A stretch of 64,000 nt of DNA from JARRNE01 sp963824085 (GTDB taxonomy: Bacteria; Pseudomonadota; Gammaproteobacteria; Chromatiales; Chromatiaceae): positions 124,001 to 188,000 of the forward strand of contig CAWGNT010000007.1 in assembly GCA_963824085.1 (NCBI GenBank), read 5' to 3'. The position numbers and the translations under genes were made by a program. Under the pieces are notes generated by a model. It was given only the letters and a program-made list of their open reading frames with translations, did no database searches and had not been told where the DNA came from. Positions 1 to 10,327 of this stretch are shown piece after piece. The first letter of the stretch is position 1, and every line of letters begins with the position of its first letter.

Positions 1-168
1 CGACACTGGCCTGGCAGCTGAGGCTTGGCGCCAATCACATCTCGCGAAGGCGGCTAGGCGTGCCTGCCAGACGGGTAGACGCCATCCGACGTCAACCTGG
101 CGGATGGCCACGAATCCTCTTACCGCCGTCGGCCAGGTGCAGGCGCCACCCTGCCGCCCCAGCCGATC

Positions 169-1623
169 TCAGTTGCGCCAGAACTGAGGAGTGAAGAGGA
201 TCAGAACGGAGAACACCTCCAAGCGGCCGAGCAGCATGGTGAAGGTGCACACCCAGGTCTCGAAGTCGTTCAGGCTCGCGTAATTCTGTGCCGGCCCAAC
301 CTGGCCAAGACCGGGTCCTGCGTTGTTGATGCAGGCCACGACCGCACTCAGGGCGGAGATGAAGTCGAGGCCGCCGAATATCAGCAGGAACGTGAGGACC
401 ACAACGCTCATCGCATAGAGAAAACTGAACCCGAGCACCGCAAAGACGACATTGTTTGGGATCGGTGCCCCTGCAATGGTCAAGGGCGAAACCAAGGTGG
501 GGTGGATCAGCCGGGAGAGCTCGCGAGAGCTTTGATGGGCGAGGACCAGAGTGCGGATCATCTTGATGCCTCCGCCCGTAGACCCCGAGCTGACCGTAAT
601 GCACGAGAGAAAGAGCATCCAGAAGGGCACAAAAATCGGCCAAGCACCGAAGTCTGCGGATGCAAAACCACAGTCTGTCGCTATCGACACCAGATTGAAG
701 CTGGCGTACCGCAGAGACGCCCAGACGTCGGGATAGACGTTGTGACGCCACAGGTAGATCCCGCACCCCACACTGCTTATGGCGATGAGTGCTAGCACCG
801 TCGTCGCCTCAGCATCGCGCCAATAGGGCTTTGGGCTGCGCTCCTTTAGGACGGTGAAATGGGTGGCGAAGTTGAGTGCCGCCAGGATCATGAACAAGAT
901 CAGGACTGCTTCGATGGCAGGCGAATCGAACGCACCGACGCTGGCGTCGTGCGTCGAGAAACCGCCCAGGCTGAGCGCCGCGAAGGCGTGGCAAATGGCA
1001 TCAAACCAGCTCATGCCAACCAGCCGCAGAGACAGGATACAAGCCAGTGTTGCACCAATGTACACGGCCCACAAAGCAGTGGCCGTATCGGCAATACGGG
1101 CGGTCAGCTTCGTGTCCTTGATCGGACCGGGCACCTCGGCCTTCAGCAGCTGCATACCACCGACGCCTAGCATGGGCAAAATAGCCACGGCCAGCACGAT
1201 GATCCCCATCCCGCCCAACCAGTTGAGCTCACACCGCCAGAGGTTGATTGCCGGCGCCGTGGAATCCAGCCCGGTCATGACGGTTGCGCCGGTGGTGGTC
1301 AGACCGGACATGGTCTCGAACATGGCATCAGTGAAGGTCATCCCCTGATGCAGAATGAGCGGCTCGGTGGCAATGCCGGCAACCAACGTCCAGGCCATCG
1401 CTACCAGGATGAAGCCGTCGCGAGCCTTCAGATCCGCGCGGTGACGAAAGGTAAGCAGGTAGAGCATGGCGCCCGCCCCGAGGCAACCGAGCATCCCGTC
1501 TAGAAAATTCAACAGGGTTCCGTCCGCATAGACCAAAGCGCAGACGATGGGCATGAGATACATCAGGCTGAACACCATCAGCATCCGTCCGAGCACATGG
1601 GCGACCGAGAGGACCGAGCCCAT
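169..1623 (-). CDS. trkH: Trk system potassium uptake protein TrkH (membrane subunit)
   Basis: 484-aa polytopic inner-membrane protein, the K+-translocating subunit of the Trk uptake system; the length fits the family. It is hydrophobic throughout and carries the pore-type loops of the TrkH/KtrB family, seen as TTTGATVMTG, GGFSTHD, TDCGFAS and NNAGPGLGQVGP, where the glycines are the selectivity-filter positions. The start codon overlaps the stop of trkA, so the two are translationally coupled and the gating ring and pore are made together. The C-terminus ends FTPQFWRN, typical of TrkH. K+ uptake would be regulated by nucleotide binding to TrkA. Confidence 0.95.
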   Translation of the reverse strand: MGSVLSVAHVLGRMLMVFSLMYLMPIVCALVYADGTLLNFLDGMLGCLGAGAMLYLLTFRHRADLKARDGFILVAMAWTLVAGIATEPLILHQGMTFTDAMFETMSGLTTTGATVMTGLDSTAPAINLWRCELNWLGGMGIIVLAVAILPMLGVGGMQLLKAEVPGPIKDTKLTARIADTATALWAVYIGATLACILSLRLVGMSWFDAICHAFAALSLGGFSTHDASVGAFDSPAIEAVLILFMILAALNFATHFTVLKERSPKPYWRDAEATTVLALIAISSVGCGIYLWRHNVYPDVWASLRYASFNLVSIATDCGFASADFGAWPIFVPFWMLFLSCITVSSGSTGGGIKMIRTLVLAHQSSRELSRLIHPTLVSPLTIAGAPIPNNVVFAVLGFSFLYAMSVVVLTFLLIFGGLDFISALSAVVACINNAGPGLGQVGPAQNYASLNDFETWVCTFTMLLGRLEVFSVLILFTPQFWRN

Positions 1624-3008
1624 CAGAAGAAGGCAAGTCCGACTTGGAAGAACTGCTCGACCTTGCGAACCAGATCCTTGCTGACCACAAATACGATCAC
1701 GTGGTCCTCTGGCTCGATTAGGGTGTCGTGGTGAGCAATGACGACCTGGCGCCGACCGTTCACCACTCGCACGATGGCACCGATGGTGACTCCCCGAGGC
1801 AGCTCGAGCGCCTCGATACGCCGGCCAACTGCCCGAGAGGTCGAGGGGTCCCCATGGACGATCAGCTCCAGCGCCTCAGCTGCACCGCGTCTCAGACTAT
1901 GGACGGCCACCACGTCTCCCCGGCGAACATGGGCCAGAAGAGACCCAATTGAAATCTGGGCGGGAGAAATGGCGATATCGATTCGGTCCGCCTGCACCAA
2001 GTCGACGTAGATGCGCCGATTGATCAGGGCCAGAACCCGACGCGCACCCAACGACTTGGCAAGAAGTGCCCCCAGGATGTTGTTCTCCTCCTCGTCGGTC
2101 AGCGCGATGAAGAAGTCCATGTCTTCGATCCGCTCTGCCGCCAAGAGCGTCTCGTCCGTGAGCTCGCCTTGCAGCACCAGCGCCCGATTCAGTCTCGACC
2201 CGAGAAAGTTGGCCTGTTGCGTGTCCGCCTCGATGACCCTCACGTGGTAGTCGTTCTGCGTTGCGTTGGCCAGCCGGTAGCCGATGTTCCCGCCGCCCGC
2301 GATCATGAGCCGGCGACTGGGACGGTCCACACGACGGAGCTCCCCCATCACCTGCCGGATCCGCGCTGTCGCGGCGAGACAGAACACCTCGTCACCGATT
2401 TCGATCACGGTATCGCCTTCCGGAACGATCGGCCGGTCGCGACGGTAGATGGCCGCGATCCGCGCGTCGACCTTCGGCAAATGGCGGCGAAGATGCGCAA
2501 CCGGATGGCCGACGATGGGTCCTCCGGCCACCGCCCGAACGGCGATCAGACTCACCAAGCCATCGGCAAACTCCAGGACCTGTAGCGCCTCGGGAAACTC
2601 GATCAGCTTGACGACATGGTCGGTAACGATCTGCTCTGGACAAATGCTGTGGTCAACAGCAAAGCTCTTCTCGTTCAGAAGCTCGGGGTACTGCCCATAG
2701 TCGGGCGCGCGCAGACGAGCGATCTTGGTCGGAATGCCGAACAACGTCTCCGCGGTACGGCAGGCACAGAGGTTGGTTTGATCGCTGGGGGTGACGGCAA
2801 TCAGCAGATCGCAGTCGGCAGCACCTGCTTGCCGCAAGACCGAGGGCAGCGCGCCGTTGCCCAAGACGGTCCGGAGGTCTAGCCGGTCCTGGAGCTGGCG
2901 CAGACGGACTGGATCCGGGTCAACGATGGTGATGTCGTTGGCCTCGGAGACGAGGCTCTCGGCAACGGAGGAGCCAACCTGGCCCGCACCTAGGATGATG
3001 ATTTTCAC
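1623..3008 (-). CDS. trkA: Trk potassium transporter regulatory NAD-binding protein TrkA
   Basis: 461-aa cytoplasmic peripheral protein with two RCK halves. The N-terminal Rossmann motif is seen as MKIIILGAGQVG and a second one near residue 235 as MIAGGGNIG; each is followed by a TrkA-C domain. Full family length. It gates the TrkH channel in response to NAD(H) or ATP. It is the first gene of a two-gene operon, with its stop codon overlapping the trkH start. Nothing unusual in the sequence. Confidence 0.95.
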   Translation of the reverse strand: MKIIILGAGQVGSSVAESLVSEANDITIVDPDPVRLRQLQDRLDLRTVLGNGALPSVLRQAGAADCDLLIAVTPSDQTNLCACRTAETLFGIPTKIARLRAPDYGQYPELLNEKSFAVDHSICPEQIVTDHVVKLIEFPEALQVLEFADGLVSLIAVRAVAGGPIVGHPVAHLRRHLPKVDARIAAIYRRDRPIVPEGDTVIEIGDEVFCLAATARIRQVMGELRRVDRPSRRLMIAGGGNIGYRLANATQNDYHVRVIEADTQQANFLGSRLNRALVLQGELTDETLLAAERIEDMDFFIALTDEEENNILGALLAKSLGARRVLALINRRIYVDLVQADRIDIAISPAQISIGSLLAHVRRGDVVAVHSLRRGAAEALELIVHGDPSTSRAVGRRIEALELPRGVTIGAIVRVVNGRRQVVIAHHDTLIEPEDHVIVFVVSKDLVRKVEQFFQVGLAFF

Positions 3009-3312
3009 TGCGGAGGACGACGGGACAACGCGCTCAACACGGCCGCGATTCTACGCCGCGCGCGCCGTCGCCGACAGCTGACACCTGCAACCTTGCCACC
3101 GTTCGTCGCGGCCGGCGCCGTCTCGCACCGGACCTAACCCTCACGCGTACGGCCTTCCGCGCTGTCCGGCCGCGGCGTCGCCCTCCCGCGTCCGGCGCGA
3201 TGGCGACGCGTCCACACCATGGATAGAGTCGGACGCGAAGGTGGCAAGATGGGGCTTGCGGCTCCCTGGCTCGCGCCCGTTTGAACGGTCTCGACCGGCG
3301 AGGCGCCGCGCC
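3009..3312. other. Intergenic region upstream of trkA
   Basis: About 300 bp between the end of apbE and the start of trkA, both on the minus strand. It presumably holds the trkA promoter. No RNA gene, repeat or convincing coding frame is seen. Confidence 0.4.
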
Positions 3313-4401
3313 CTATTTGGCCAGGTAGCGTCGAAATGCCACGGTGCTCTGCGCGCTGAAGCCCCTCTTCTCCCGCAGGATGAAGAAGGCGGCGATGCCT
3401 CTTGCCGTCGCCAGCGCCGGCCCCTTGTCTTCTCCCATTATCATGAGCGCGGTCGCCAGGGCGTCAGCCTGCATGGCATTGTCGCTCACCACGGTGACGG
3501 AGGCGAGACGATGGATAACCGGGGTGCCCGTCTTCGGATCGATCTCATGGGAGTAATGTTGCCCGCCCTGCTCGAAGAAGTTCCGGTAGTCGCCGGACGT
3601 GGAGAGCCCTTCGCCGGTGACCTGAATGATCTTGTAGACTGCTCGCCGGCCTGGGCTGGGTTGTTCGATTGCGATCGCCCAAGGCCTACCTTTGGCATTG
3701 CGGCCCTTGACGCGAATCGCGCCTGCAACGGCGACCATGTAGTCGCGAAGACCCTGTGCATTGAGGTATTCCGCAACCCGGTCGGCGCCGTAGCCCTCGC
3801 CTAGTGCCGAAAGGTCGATGTACATGTCGCCGCGCTGTTTTCGAACCGCCGGCGGCGAGCGGCGAAGCTGCAGCTTCTCATAACCGACCCGCGTGAGCGC
3901 TTTTTCGATCGCCTGTCGCGACGGGACCTGATCCGCCTTGACCTCCGGGCCGAACCCCCACAGGTTTACGAGGGGACCCACGGAGATGTCGAAGGCCCCG
4001 CCGCTGAGTGCACTCACACGCTGGCCCTCTCTGAGCACAGACAGAAGCGCATGGGAGACGGGAATCCAGTCTGTGCTTGGGTTGCGGTTGAGGCGAGAGA
4101 GCTCGGACGACTTCTGATAGGTGGAGATCAGGCCGACGACCTCCGCGAGCACCTGCTCGACCCCCTTCTGCAGCCCCCGGGGTGAGGGCCCATCTGGCGG
4201 ACGAGCCACCTTCACGGAGTAATAGGTTCCCATCGTAGGGCCGCTGAAATCGAGGACCTCCGCGGAGCGCTCGCCGCAACCGGCGAGGGCCGCACAGAGG
4301 ATTGACATCAGGGAGACGACCGTCACGGCCCGAACCTGAGTGCGCACGGACCACGACGTCGCTGGGATTGCGAAGCCCCCCCTCTTGACGGACCCGCACA
4401 T
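3313..4401 (-). CDS. apbE: FAD:protein FMN transferase, ApbE family lipoprotein
   Basis: About 362 aa. Transfers FMN from FAD to Thr/Ser of target flavoproteins such as Rnf/Nqr subunits or flavocytochromes, on the periplasmic face. Visible family blocks: GPTMGTYYSVKV after the signal peptide, DISVGPLVNLWGFGP, DLSALGEGYGADRV and STSGDYRNFF followed by SHEIDPKTGTP. A lipobox-like LAGC after a hydrophobic stretch indicates a lipoprotein. The frame is open further upstream into the end of the helicase gene. I chose the ATG at 4401; a GTG at 4347 directly before the signal peptide is also possible. No flavoprotein target gene lies nearby. Confidence 0.88.
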   Translation of the reverse strand: MCGSVKRGGFAIPATSWSVRTQVRAVTVVSLMSILCAALAGCGERSAEVLDFSGPTMGTYYSVKVARPPDGPSPRGLQKGVEQVLAEVVGLISTYQKSSELSRLNRNPSTDWIPVSHALLSVLREGQRVSALSGGAFDISVGPLVNLWGFGPEVKADQVPSRQAIEKALTRVGYEKLQLRRSPPAVRKQRGDMYIDLSALGEGYGADRVAEYLNAQGLRDYMVAVAGAIRVKGRNAKGRPWAIAIEQPSPGRRAVYKIIQVTGEGLSTSGDYRNFFEQGGQHYSHEIDPKTGTPVIHRLASVTVVSDNAMQADALATALMIMGEDKGPALATARGIAAFFILREKRGFSAQSTVAFRRYLAK

Positions 4402-4477
4402 CCGCTCATGCCCGGCATCTGTCGGACCAACTCGTTTCAAGCTCTCCACCCCTAGAGCACCGCAGTGGACAGACGGA

Positions 4478-7400
4478 TTAACCCCAACGGACCTGGGCCA
4501 AGGCATCGTAATCCGGCTCGAAGCCCGCGGACAGGATGCTTTCCCTGAGCGGTGAGGTCAGCGCCGACTCGCCGTCCACCGTTTGTATCAGTAGCCGGCG
4601 CTTACCGGCGCGCGGGAGTGCGTGCAGTCGCGACAGGGCCAGCGCCAGCTCGCCGCCTTCCTCGGTTAGGGAGGTCGGAAAGGTCGCAAGCTGCCTGCCC
4701 CCGGCGCTAAGGTAGAGGATCGGCTTACCCGCGACCAGGACCACCCACGAGCCCGAGTTGCGCTTGGGGGGAGTCCCGCCCCCCACCGCGGGCCAGGGAA
4801 GCAGGGCGCCGTAAGGGTTGGCGGGATCAATCGCTGCGAGCAGACTCACTTCACCGTCACTGTAGCCGGCCACGGGCATCTCCTCGATGCGGGAACCGCG
4901 CAGCCTGTCAACGACCCCCGGCATGGCAAACTGCGCCCCGAGCAGACCCTCGACGAAATAGCCTCGGCGCACGCGGCCGCCCTCCTCCATCTGCTTGAGC
5001 ACGCGGTAGAGGGGGCCGAACCCACCCCGCACGCCCTCGGCCTGGACTGCCGCTCGGCTCACCACCCCGTAACGCTCCAGGAGCATTTGAGCTCGTGCGA
5101 GGAGGCGCTCGGTGTCTGATACCTCTGCAAGCAGATCCGTGACCAGGGACCAACGTCCCCCGGCAAGGGCGGACCCGCGGCCGTGCTGACGGGTCCGGCC
5201 CGCGAGGTTGCGGAGAGGGGCGAAGGTGTCGTTCGTGATAAGGCCGGCCCAGACCAAATCCCACAGAGCGGCCTCGAATTCCTGACGCCCTGCCTGCAGG
5301 CCGCTGCGCTCCAGCGCCTGGGACAGCTCCACGAGGAAACAGGCACCGCGCTCGCGCAGGTGTTCGAGGAGCAGACGATGGACATCGGACGGCGGCTCAT
5401 CGTCGGGTTCACGGTCGTGAAGCGCTCCGACACGCTCGCGCCGGTAGAGGGCCACCCGTCCGTCCCTCGGCCCAAGGGCTCCGCGGCCGACCCACACGAC
5501 CTCGCCCGTCGCGGCCAACATGTCGAGATCCTCACCCCGGTATTCGGACACCCGAGCCGGAAGAAGCACCCGGTCGAGAACGGACCAGGGGATCACGAGC
5601 CCCTCCAGTTGCACGAGGGACTCCATGAGACGATGCGCTCCCTTGGATTCGTCGCCGACACCGTGCCAACGCGGCAGAAAGCGCCCGAGGGTCGCGGAGT
5701 CGACCGGCGCCACCGCCTGCCGCAGCCGCGCGAGCGTCGAACGCCGCAAGCGGCGCAGGACCTCGGCGTCGCACCATTCGGGCTCGATGCCCGCGGGGCG
5801 GATCTCCCCGCGAACCAAGACGCCCCGGGTCTCCAGCAGCCGGAGCACGGGCTCCACCTGGGCGGGAGAAAGACCGAAGCGCCGCGCCGGCTCGGCCGTC
5901 GCGAACGGGCCGTGAGCGCGCGCGTAACGCCGGAGCAGGTGCTCGAGGGGGGCATGGGAGGGCTGGATGTAGCTGTCTGGCAGACCGCGGGGCGGGACGA
6001 TACCGAGGGCGTCCCGATAGAGTCCGGCGTCCTCGGCCGCGATCCAGCGTGGTTCGCCAGCGACCTGAATCTGCACGGCCCGGCGCTGGTCGCCCAGGGT
6101 CTGCAGCCATGCCGATAGGTCCTCGGTGCAGCGCGCTGCGAGCTCGTCCATAGAGAGGTCACCGAGCCGCCGCAGCAGGTCGTGAAGATCGTCGGCGTCG
6201 CGCGTCCGGCGGCCAGAGTCCAGGTGTTGCAGCTCCCGCTCCAACGCCTCCAGGGCCTCGGGGTCGATGAGCTCCCGCAGCTCCGCCTGGCCCAACAGGT
6301 CGCCCAGCAGGGCGCGGTCCAGGGTCAGGGCCTGTGCCCGCCGCTCGGCAATCGGGGAGTCCTGCTCGTAGATGTAGGCGGCGACATACGCGAAGACGAG
6401 GGAGCGCGCGAAGGGCGATGCGCGCGCGGTCTCCGCCTCGTGGACACGGATGGCCCGGCTGCGAACGCCGCGCAGAATGTCCTTGAGTCCCGGCAGGTCG
6501 AAGACGTCGCTGAGCGCTTGGCGGTAGGTCTCCAGCACAATAGGAAAAGAGGGGTAGCGGCGGACTGCCGCGAGCAGATTCTGGGCCTTCAGCCGTTGCG
6601 CCCACAAGGGCTGGCGCCCGCGCGCGCTGCGCCGCGGCATCAGAAGCGAGCGCGCCGCGTTCTCGCGAAAGAGTCCAGCGAAGAGGGCCGTGTCTGCGAG
6701 CTGCTCGGTGACGCGGTCTTCCAGCCCCTCCGGCTCCGGCACGAGGTCTTCCAGGGTCGGCAGCTCCTCTCCGTCCGCGAAGCGCAGCACGATCCCGTCG
6801 TCGGTGTACATGACCTGGATCTCGAAGCCCTCGCGGCGCCCGAGGTGCCGCTGCAGGGCCATGGCCCAGGGGGCATGGATGCGGGCGCCGAAGGGGGTGA
6901 GGAGGCAGACCCGCCAATCGCCCAGCTCATCGCGAAAACGCTCGACGACGATGGTCCGGTCGCTCGGGACCTGCCCGGTTGCGTCCTGCTGCTCCTGGAT
7001 GTAGGCGGCAAGGTTGGCAGCGGCAAGTGCATCCAGGGGCGCGTTCGCGCCGACCCAATCCGCCGCCTCGGCAGATGGGAGCCCGGCCACCAGCCGGCAA
7101 AAGGCGCCGATGGCACGGCCGAGCTCCACCGGCCGGCCCGGTCCCTCCCCGCGCCAGAAGGGGAGCCGTCCGGGCTCACCCGGGGCCGGCGCGACCACCA
7201 CGCGGTCGCGGGTGATGGACTCCACCCGCCATGTGCTCGCACCCAAAAGGATGTTGTCGCCCGCCTTGGTCTCGAACACCATCTCCTCGTCCAGCTCGCC
7301 CACGCGGGGACCCTCCGGCCCGAGGTAGACCCCATAGCTCCCCCGATCCGGGATCGTGCCCGCATTGAGCCGCACCAGCATTGGCGCGCCTCGGCGGGCG

Positions 7401-8905
7401 CTCAGGGTATCCGCGGCGTGGTCCCAACTGAGCAATGGCCGCAGGTCCGCAAAGTCGCTCGACGGGTAACGCCCCGAGAGCATGTCGACGACCGCCTCGA
7501 GCGCGGCGCGCGAGAGCTCCCGGTAGGGACCGGCGCGTCGGATCAGCCGGCAGATCTCCCCCACCGACCGCGTCCCCTCGACACACAGGGCGGCCACCTG
7601 CTGGGCGAGGACATCCAGGGCGTTGTTGGGCATGCGGAAGGGTTCCAGATCCCCTGCGAGCATGCGGGATGCGACGACCGCGCACTCCAGGAGGTCGCCG
7701 CGAAACTTGGGAAAGATGCGTCCACTGCTCACCTCCCCTACCCCGTGCCCGGCACGTCCCACCCGCTGCAGACCGCGCGCCACCGAACCAGGGGACTCGA
7801 CCAGCAACACCTGGTCCACCGCCCCCATGTCGACGCCGAGCTCCAGGGAGCTGGTGGCAACGATGGCACGCAGCGCTCCGCGCTTCAGGCCCTCCTCGAT
7901 CTCGGCACGCTGCTCGTGGGAGACGCTACCATGATGGGCGCGTACCAAGTCTTCTCCGGCCAACTCGTTGAGGCGCTGGCAAAGACGCTCGCACAGCCCA
8001 CGGCTATTAACGAAGATGATGGTGGAGCGGCGACCCCGGATCTCCGCGAGCAGCGCCGGATAGATGGCAGACCACATTCCCCGCTCCTGGGGCGGACGGG
8101 CAACCGAGCGGCTGTACAGCTCGCCGAGGATGGAGCCGCCCTTGGGTTCCTCCGCTTGCAGCTCGGGCGGGTGCTCCATGTCGGGCACCGGGACCATCAC
8201 CCGCAGGTCCAGCCGCGGCTCCGCCGAGGCGTCCACAATCTCTACCCTTCGATCGCCGCCGAGAAAGCGCGCCGCCTCTTCGAGCGGTCGTACAGTCGCA
8301 GAGAGTCCGATACGCTGCGGATCCTTTCGACAGCGCGCTGCGAGGCGCTCCAGGCTGAGCGTCAGATGGGCCCCGCGTTTGGTCGGAGCAAGCGCGTGGA
8401 CCTCGTCCACGATCAGTGTGTTGACGCCCGCGAGGTGCTCCGCCGCCTTGGAGGCGAGGATCAGGAACAGGGACTCGGGGGTGGTGACCAAGATCTCCGC
8501 CGGCTCCTTGAGCTGACGCTGGCGCTCTTGCTGGGCGGTGTCCCCTGTTCGGACCGCAATCCGCGGCATCTCGATGGCCTCGCCGAGTCGCTCGGCGGCG
8601 CGGCGGATACCCGCCAGCGGGGCCCGCAGGTTGCGCTCGATGTCGTAGACCAGGGCCTTGAGCGGCGAGACGTAAACGACCCGGGCGCCTGGCGTCGGAT
8701 CGCGGTCCGGTCGGGACAGACGATCTATCCCCCAGAGGAACGCGGCAAGCGTCTTTCCACTGCCGGTGGGCGCTGTGATGAGAACGTGGCCGCCGGCAGC
8801 GATGGCCGGCCAACCTCTGGCTTGGGCCTCCGTGGGGACATAGAAATTGTCCTCGAACCAGTGGCGAGTCGCGCGGCTGAAGCCTTCCGTGAGAATGTTG
8901 GACAT
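4478..8905 (-). CDS. lhr: Lhr-type long ATP-dependent helicase (DEAD/DEAH family)
   Basis: About 1475 aa, the length of full-size bacterial Lhr, a 3'-to-5' DNA/RNA-DNA helicase linked to DNA repair. Walker A APTGSGKT near residue 44, a DEVH box seen as LIVDEVHALAP, helicase motifs V-VI in ATSSLELGVDMG and QRVGRAGHG, and the winged-helix/Lhr core after these. A long C-terminal extension (about residues 880-1475) matches the Lhr-specific part. The ATG at 8905 is preceded by an in-frame GTG; neither has a clear ribosome site. The opposite strand is open for more than 1100 codons, a codon-bias shadow. Confidence 0.92.
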   Translation of the reverse strand: MSNILTEGFSRATRHWFEDNFYVPTEAQARGWPAIAAGGHVLITAPTGSGKTLAAFLWGIDRLSRPDRDPTPGARVVYVSPLKALVYDIERNLRAPLAGIRRAAERLGEAIEMPRIAVRTGDTAQQERQRQLKEPAEILVTTPESLFLILASKAAEHLAGVNTLIVDEVHALAPTKRGAHLTLSLERLAARCRKDPQRIGLSATVRPLEEAARFLGGDRRVEIVDASAEPRLDLRVMVPVPDMEHPPELQAEEPKGGSILGELYSRSVARPPQERGMWSAIYPALLAEIRGRRSTIIFVNSRGLCERLCQRLNELAGEDLVRAHHGSVSHEQRAEIEEGLKRGALRAIVATSSLELGVDMGAVDQVLLVESPGSVARGLQRVGRAGHGVGEVSSGRIFPKFRGDLLECAVVASRMLAGDLEPFRMPNNALDVLAQQVAALCVEGTRSVGEICRLIRRAGPYRELSRAALEAVVDMLSGRYPSSDFADLRPLLSWDHAADTLSARRGAPMLVRLNAGTIPDRGSYGVYLGPEGPRVGELDEEMVFETKAGDNILLGASTWRVESITRDRVVVAPAPGEPGRLPFWRGEGPGRPVELGRAIGAFCRLVAGLPSAEAADWVGANAPLDALAAANLAAYIQEQQDATGQVPSDRTIVVERFRDELGDWRVCLLTPFGARIHAPWAMALQRHLGRREGFEIQVMYTDDGIVLRFADGEELPTLEDLVPEPEGLEDRVTEQLADTALFAGLFRENAARSLLMPRRSARGRQPLWAQRLKAQNLLAAVRRYPSFPIVLETYRQALSDVFDLPGLKDILRGVRSRAIRVHEAETARASPFARSLVFAYVAAYIYEQDSPIAERRAQALTLDRALLGDLLGQAELRELIDPEALEALERELQHLDSGRRTRDADDLHDLLRRLGDLSMDELAARCTEDLSAWLQTLGDQRRAVQIQVAGEPRWIAAEDAGLYRDALGIVPPRGLPDSYIQPSHAPLEHLLRRYARAHGPFATAEPARRFGLSPAQVEPVLRLLETRGVLVRGEIRPAGIEPEWCDAEVLRRLRRSTLARLRQAVAPVDSATLGRFLPRWHGVGDESKGAHRLMESLVQLEGLVIPWSVLDRVLLPARVSEYRGEDLDMLAATGEVVWVGRGALGPRDGRVALYRRERVGALHDREPDDEPPSDVHRLLLEHLRERGACFLVELSQALERSGLQAGRQEFEAALWDLVWAGLITNDTFAPLRNLAGRTRQHGRGSALAGGRWSLVTDLLAEVSDTERLLARAQMLLERYGVVSRAAVQAEGVRGGFGPLYRVLKQMEEGGRVRRGYFVEGLLGAQFAMPGVVDRLRGSRIEEMPVAGYSDGEVSLLAAIDPANPYGALLPWPAVGGGTPPKRNSGSWVVLVAGKPILYLSAGGRQLATFPTSLTEEGGELALALSRLHALPRAGKRRLLIQTVDGESALTSPLRESILSAGFEPDYDALAQVRWG

Positions 8906-9316
8906 CACGTGCAGCCCGCCAACGGCAGCCCTGATGCGCCCGACCGGGTCACAACCGACTGGCGAAGCACCGACGGGTACTGCGCCTGCCTATGGAAGGG
9001 CCTGTCTGCCCCTGGCCGCCCACCAGATCGTGCAAGAAATCTGCATGGCACTCCCGCGGCTCCATCGGATGATCGGGGATCAGGACGGGTGTTGCACCCA
9101 CTCCAGCGCTGCCCCCATCCTCATGCACGGGATCGGCGCGTGACAGGCGCGCGTCACGATCAGGCACGCGGCGAGCGCCCCGTAGCAGCAGGGAATGATG
9201 GGGAGGCCGGGGCCATTCAGGAGGCGCCGAAGGGGGTCGGCGGGGCCATAATCTCAGGCAGAGGGAGAAGCCAGGGACGACCTCCTCGGAAAGGCGCGGG
9301 CACTGGCCATCCGGAA
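8906..9316. other. Intergenic region, lhr upstream
   Basis: Roughly 410 bp between the lhr start and the terminator of the small gene at 9363. It should hold the lhr promoter. No coding or RNA feature is supported. Confidence 0.35.
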
Positions 9317-9345
9317 CAAAAAAGGCGGGTGACCCCGCCTTCCTT
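9317..9345 (-). terminator. Rho-independent terminator of the 65-aa gene
   Basis: On the minus strand a GGCGGGGTCACCCGCC-type hairpin is followed by a run of T (TTTTTTG). It lies 18 bp after the stop codon of the gene at 9363-9560. Confidence 0.85.
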
Positions 9346-9362
9346 GCGCAATCAAACCGGGA

Positions 9363-9560
9363 TCAGTTCTTCACCCACTCGGCGAAATTGTCTGCGTTCT
9401 TCTCTTCCCCGTCCGTATACCCAGCCTCGTAAGCGTCCGTCAACCGCTGCTCCTCACGCTTGGGATTCTGCAGGAAGCCGCACTGCCAGCCTTGGATGTA
9501 CTCGTCGTCGACACCCATCTGCTCCATCTTGGTCACGGCGTCGTAGTAGAACTGATTCAT
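9363..9560 (-). CDS. Small acidic protein of unknown function with GW/GY repeats
   Basis: 65 aa, acidic and hydrophilic, no signal peptide or membrane segment. Two similar segments are visible: YIQGWQCGFLQNPKREE (about residues 21-37) and AYEAGYTDGEEKNADNF (about 43-59), both of the form aromatic-x2-G-aromatic-x2-G. The spacing loosely recalls ribosome modulation factor (RMF), which also has a short G-aromatic-x-x-G repeat, but this protein is acidic whereas RMF is basic, so I do not assign that function. GGAGA-type ribosome site before the ATG and a strong terminator just downstream make it a credible single-gene unit. Confidence 0.75.
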   Translation of the reverse strand: MNQFYYDAVTKMEQMGVDDEYIQGWQCGFLQNPKREEQRLTDAYEAGYTDGEEKNADNFAEWVKN

Positions 9561-10327
9561 ATCCGGTCTCCGAGCATATTCGATTTACAGGCCAAAGCCG
9601 CGGGATTTTACATGGGTCGCGTGGCATCAAACAACCGACCCCGCGCATCGCTCTCCCTCAAGCGACTATGTCGAATTTCAGCCGCGGCTCGTTACCGGAG
9701 GGTTGGATACGGAGTGTCCCGACGCCCCATATCCGACCTTGCCGTAACGGCTGAGCGCAAATCCTGATCACACTCCCTCGGGAGGCGCAACCAACTTCCG
9801 CAGCCGCAAGCCGCGCTGTGCGCGGAAAGGGGGCATAAGAATAGTCCGTTTTTCTAATGTCCGCCAGCCTATCTTTCCGGATGGTGATCAGCATCGTACC
9901 TCAGCTCTAACCCCCGTTAGGCGGGTCGGCGGGACCGTCGAGCTACACGGACGTCTTCACGGCGTGTTCCGACGGCCCGCACCCGACGCTGGCCCACCTG
10001 AGTTAACGTGCTAATCACCTTCCGGGTACCTGCGCATCCTATTCGTGGCCTTGTGAAACCGGAACCCAAGACGCATGTTGTCCAGGGAAATTGCACACTC
10101 TACGTACGCGCGGACGGGACCTGCGGCGATTGCCGCAAGAGAACGTACCGGTTACGCGGTGCCTTCGCTAGCCTTTTTCGGCGTATCGGCAGCAACGTAG
10201 CCGGGCTGGCGACTGTCGGCGCGACGCCGAGAGCAGGCGAAGAGCTCAGCGAGGCGGCTAGCGGCCAATCACCTCGCACGATGTTTCCGCAACGCCCCGA
10301 TAAACCAGCTTTAAGTCGTTAGCAAGC
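9561..10327. other. 767-bp intergenic region
   Basis: Divergent spacer between the 65-aa gene and the MoxR gene. Short frames exist on both strands but none has a ribosome site, codon pattern or recognisable product. It presumably holds two divergent promoters. Confidence 0.35.

Noticed and set aside
6182..9754. A 1190-codon open frame on the plus strand opposite lhr
   Set aside because: Lies antisense to a complete Lhr helicase with conserved motifs; its product is compositionally biased and unrecognisable, as expected in high-GC DNA.
10008..10322. A 104-codon frame upstream of the MoxR gene
   Set aside because: No ribosome site, basic low-complexity product and no recognisable family.
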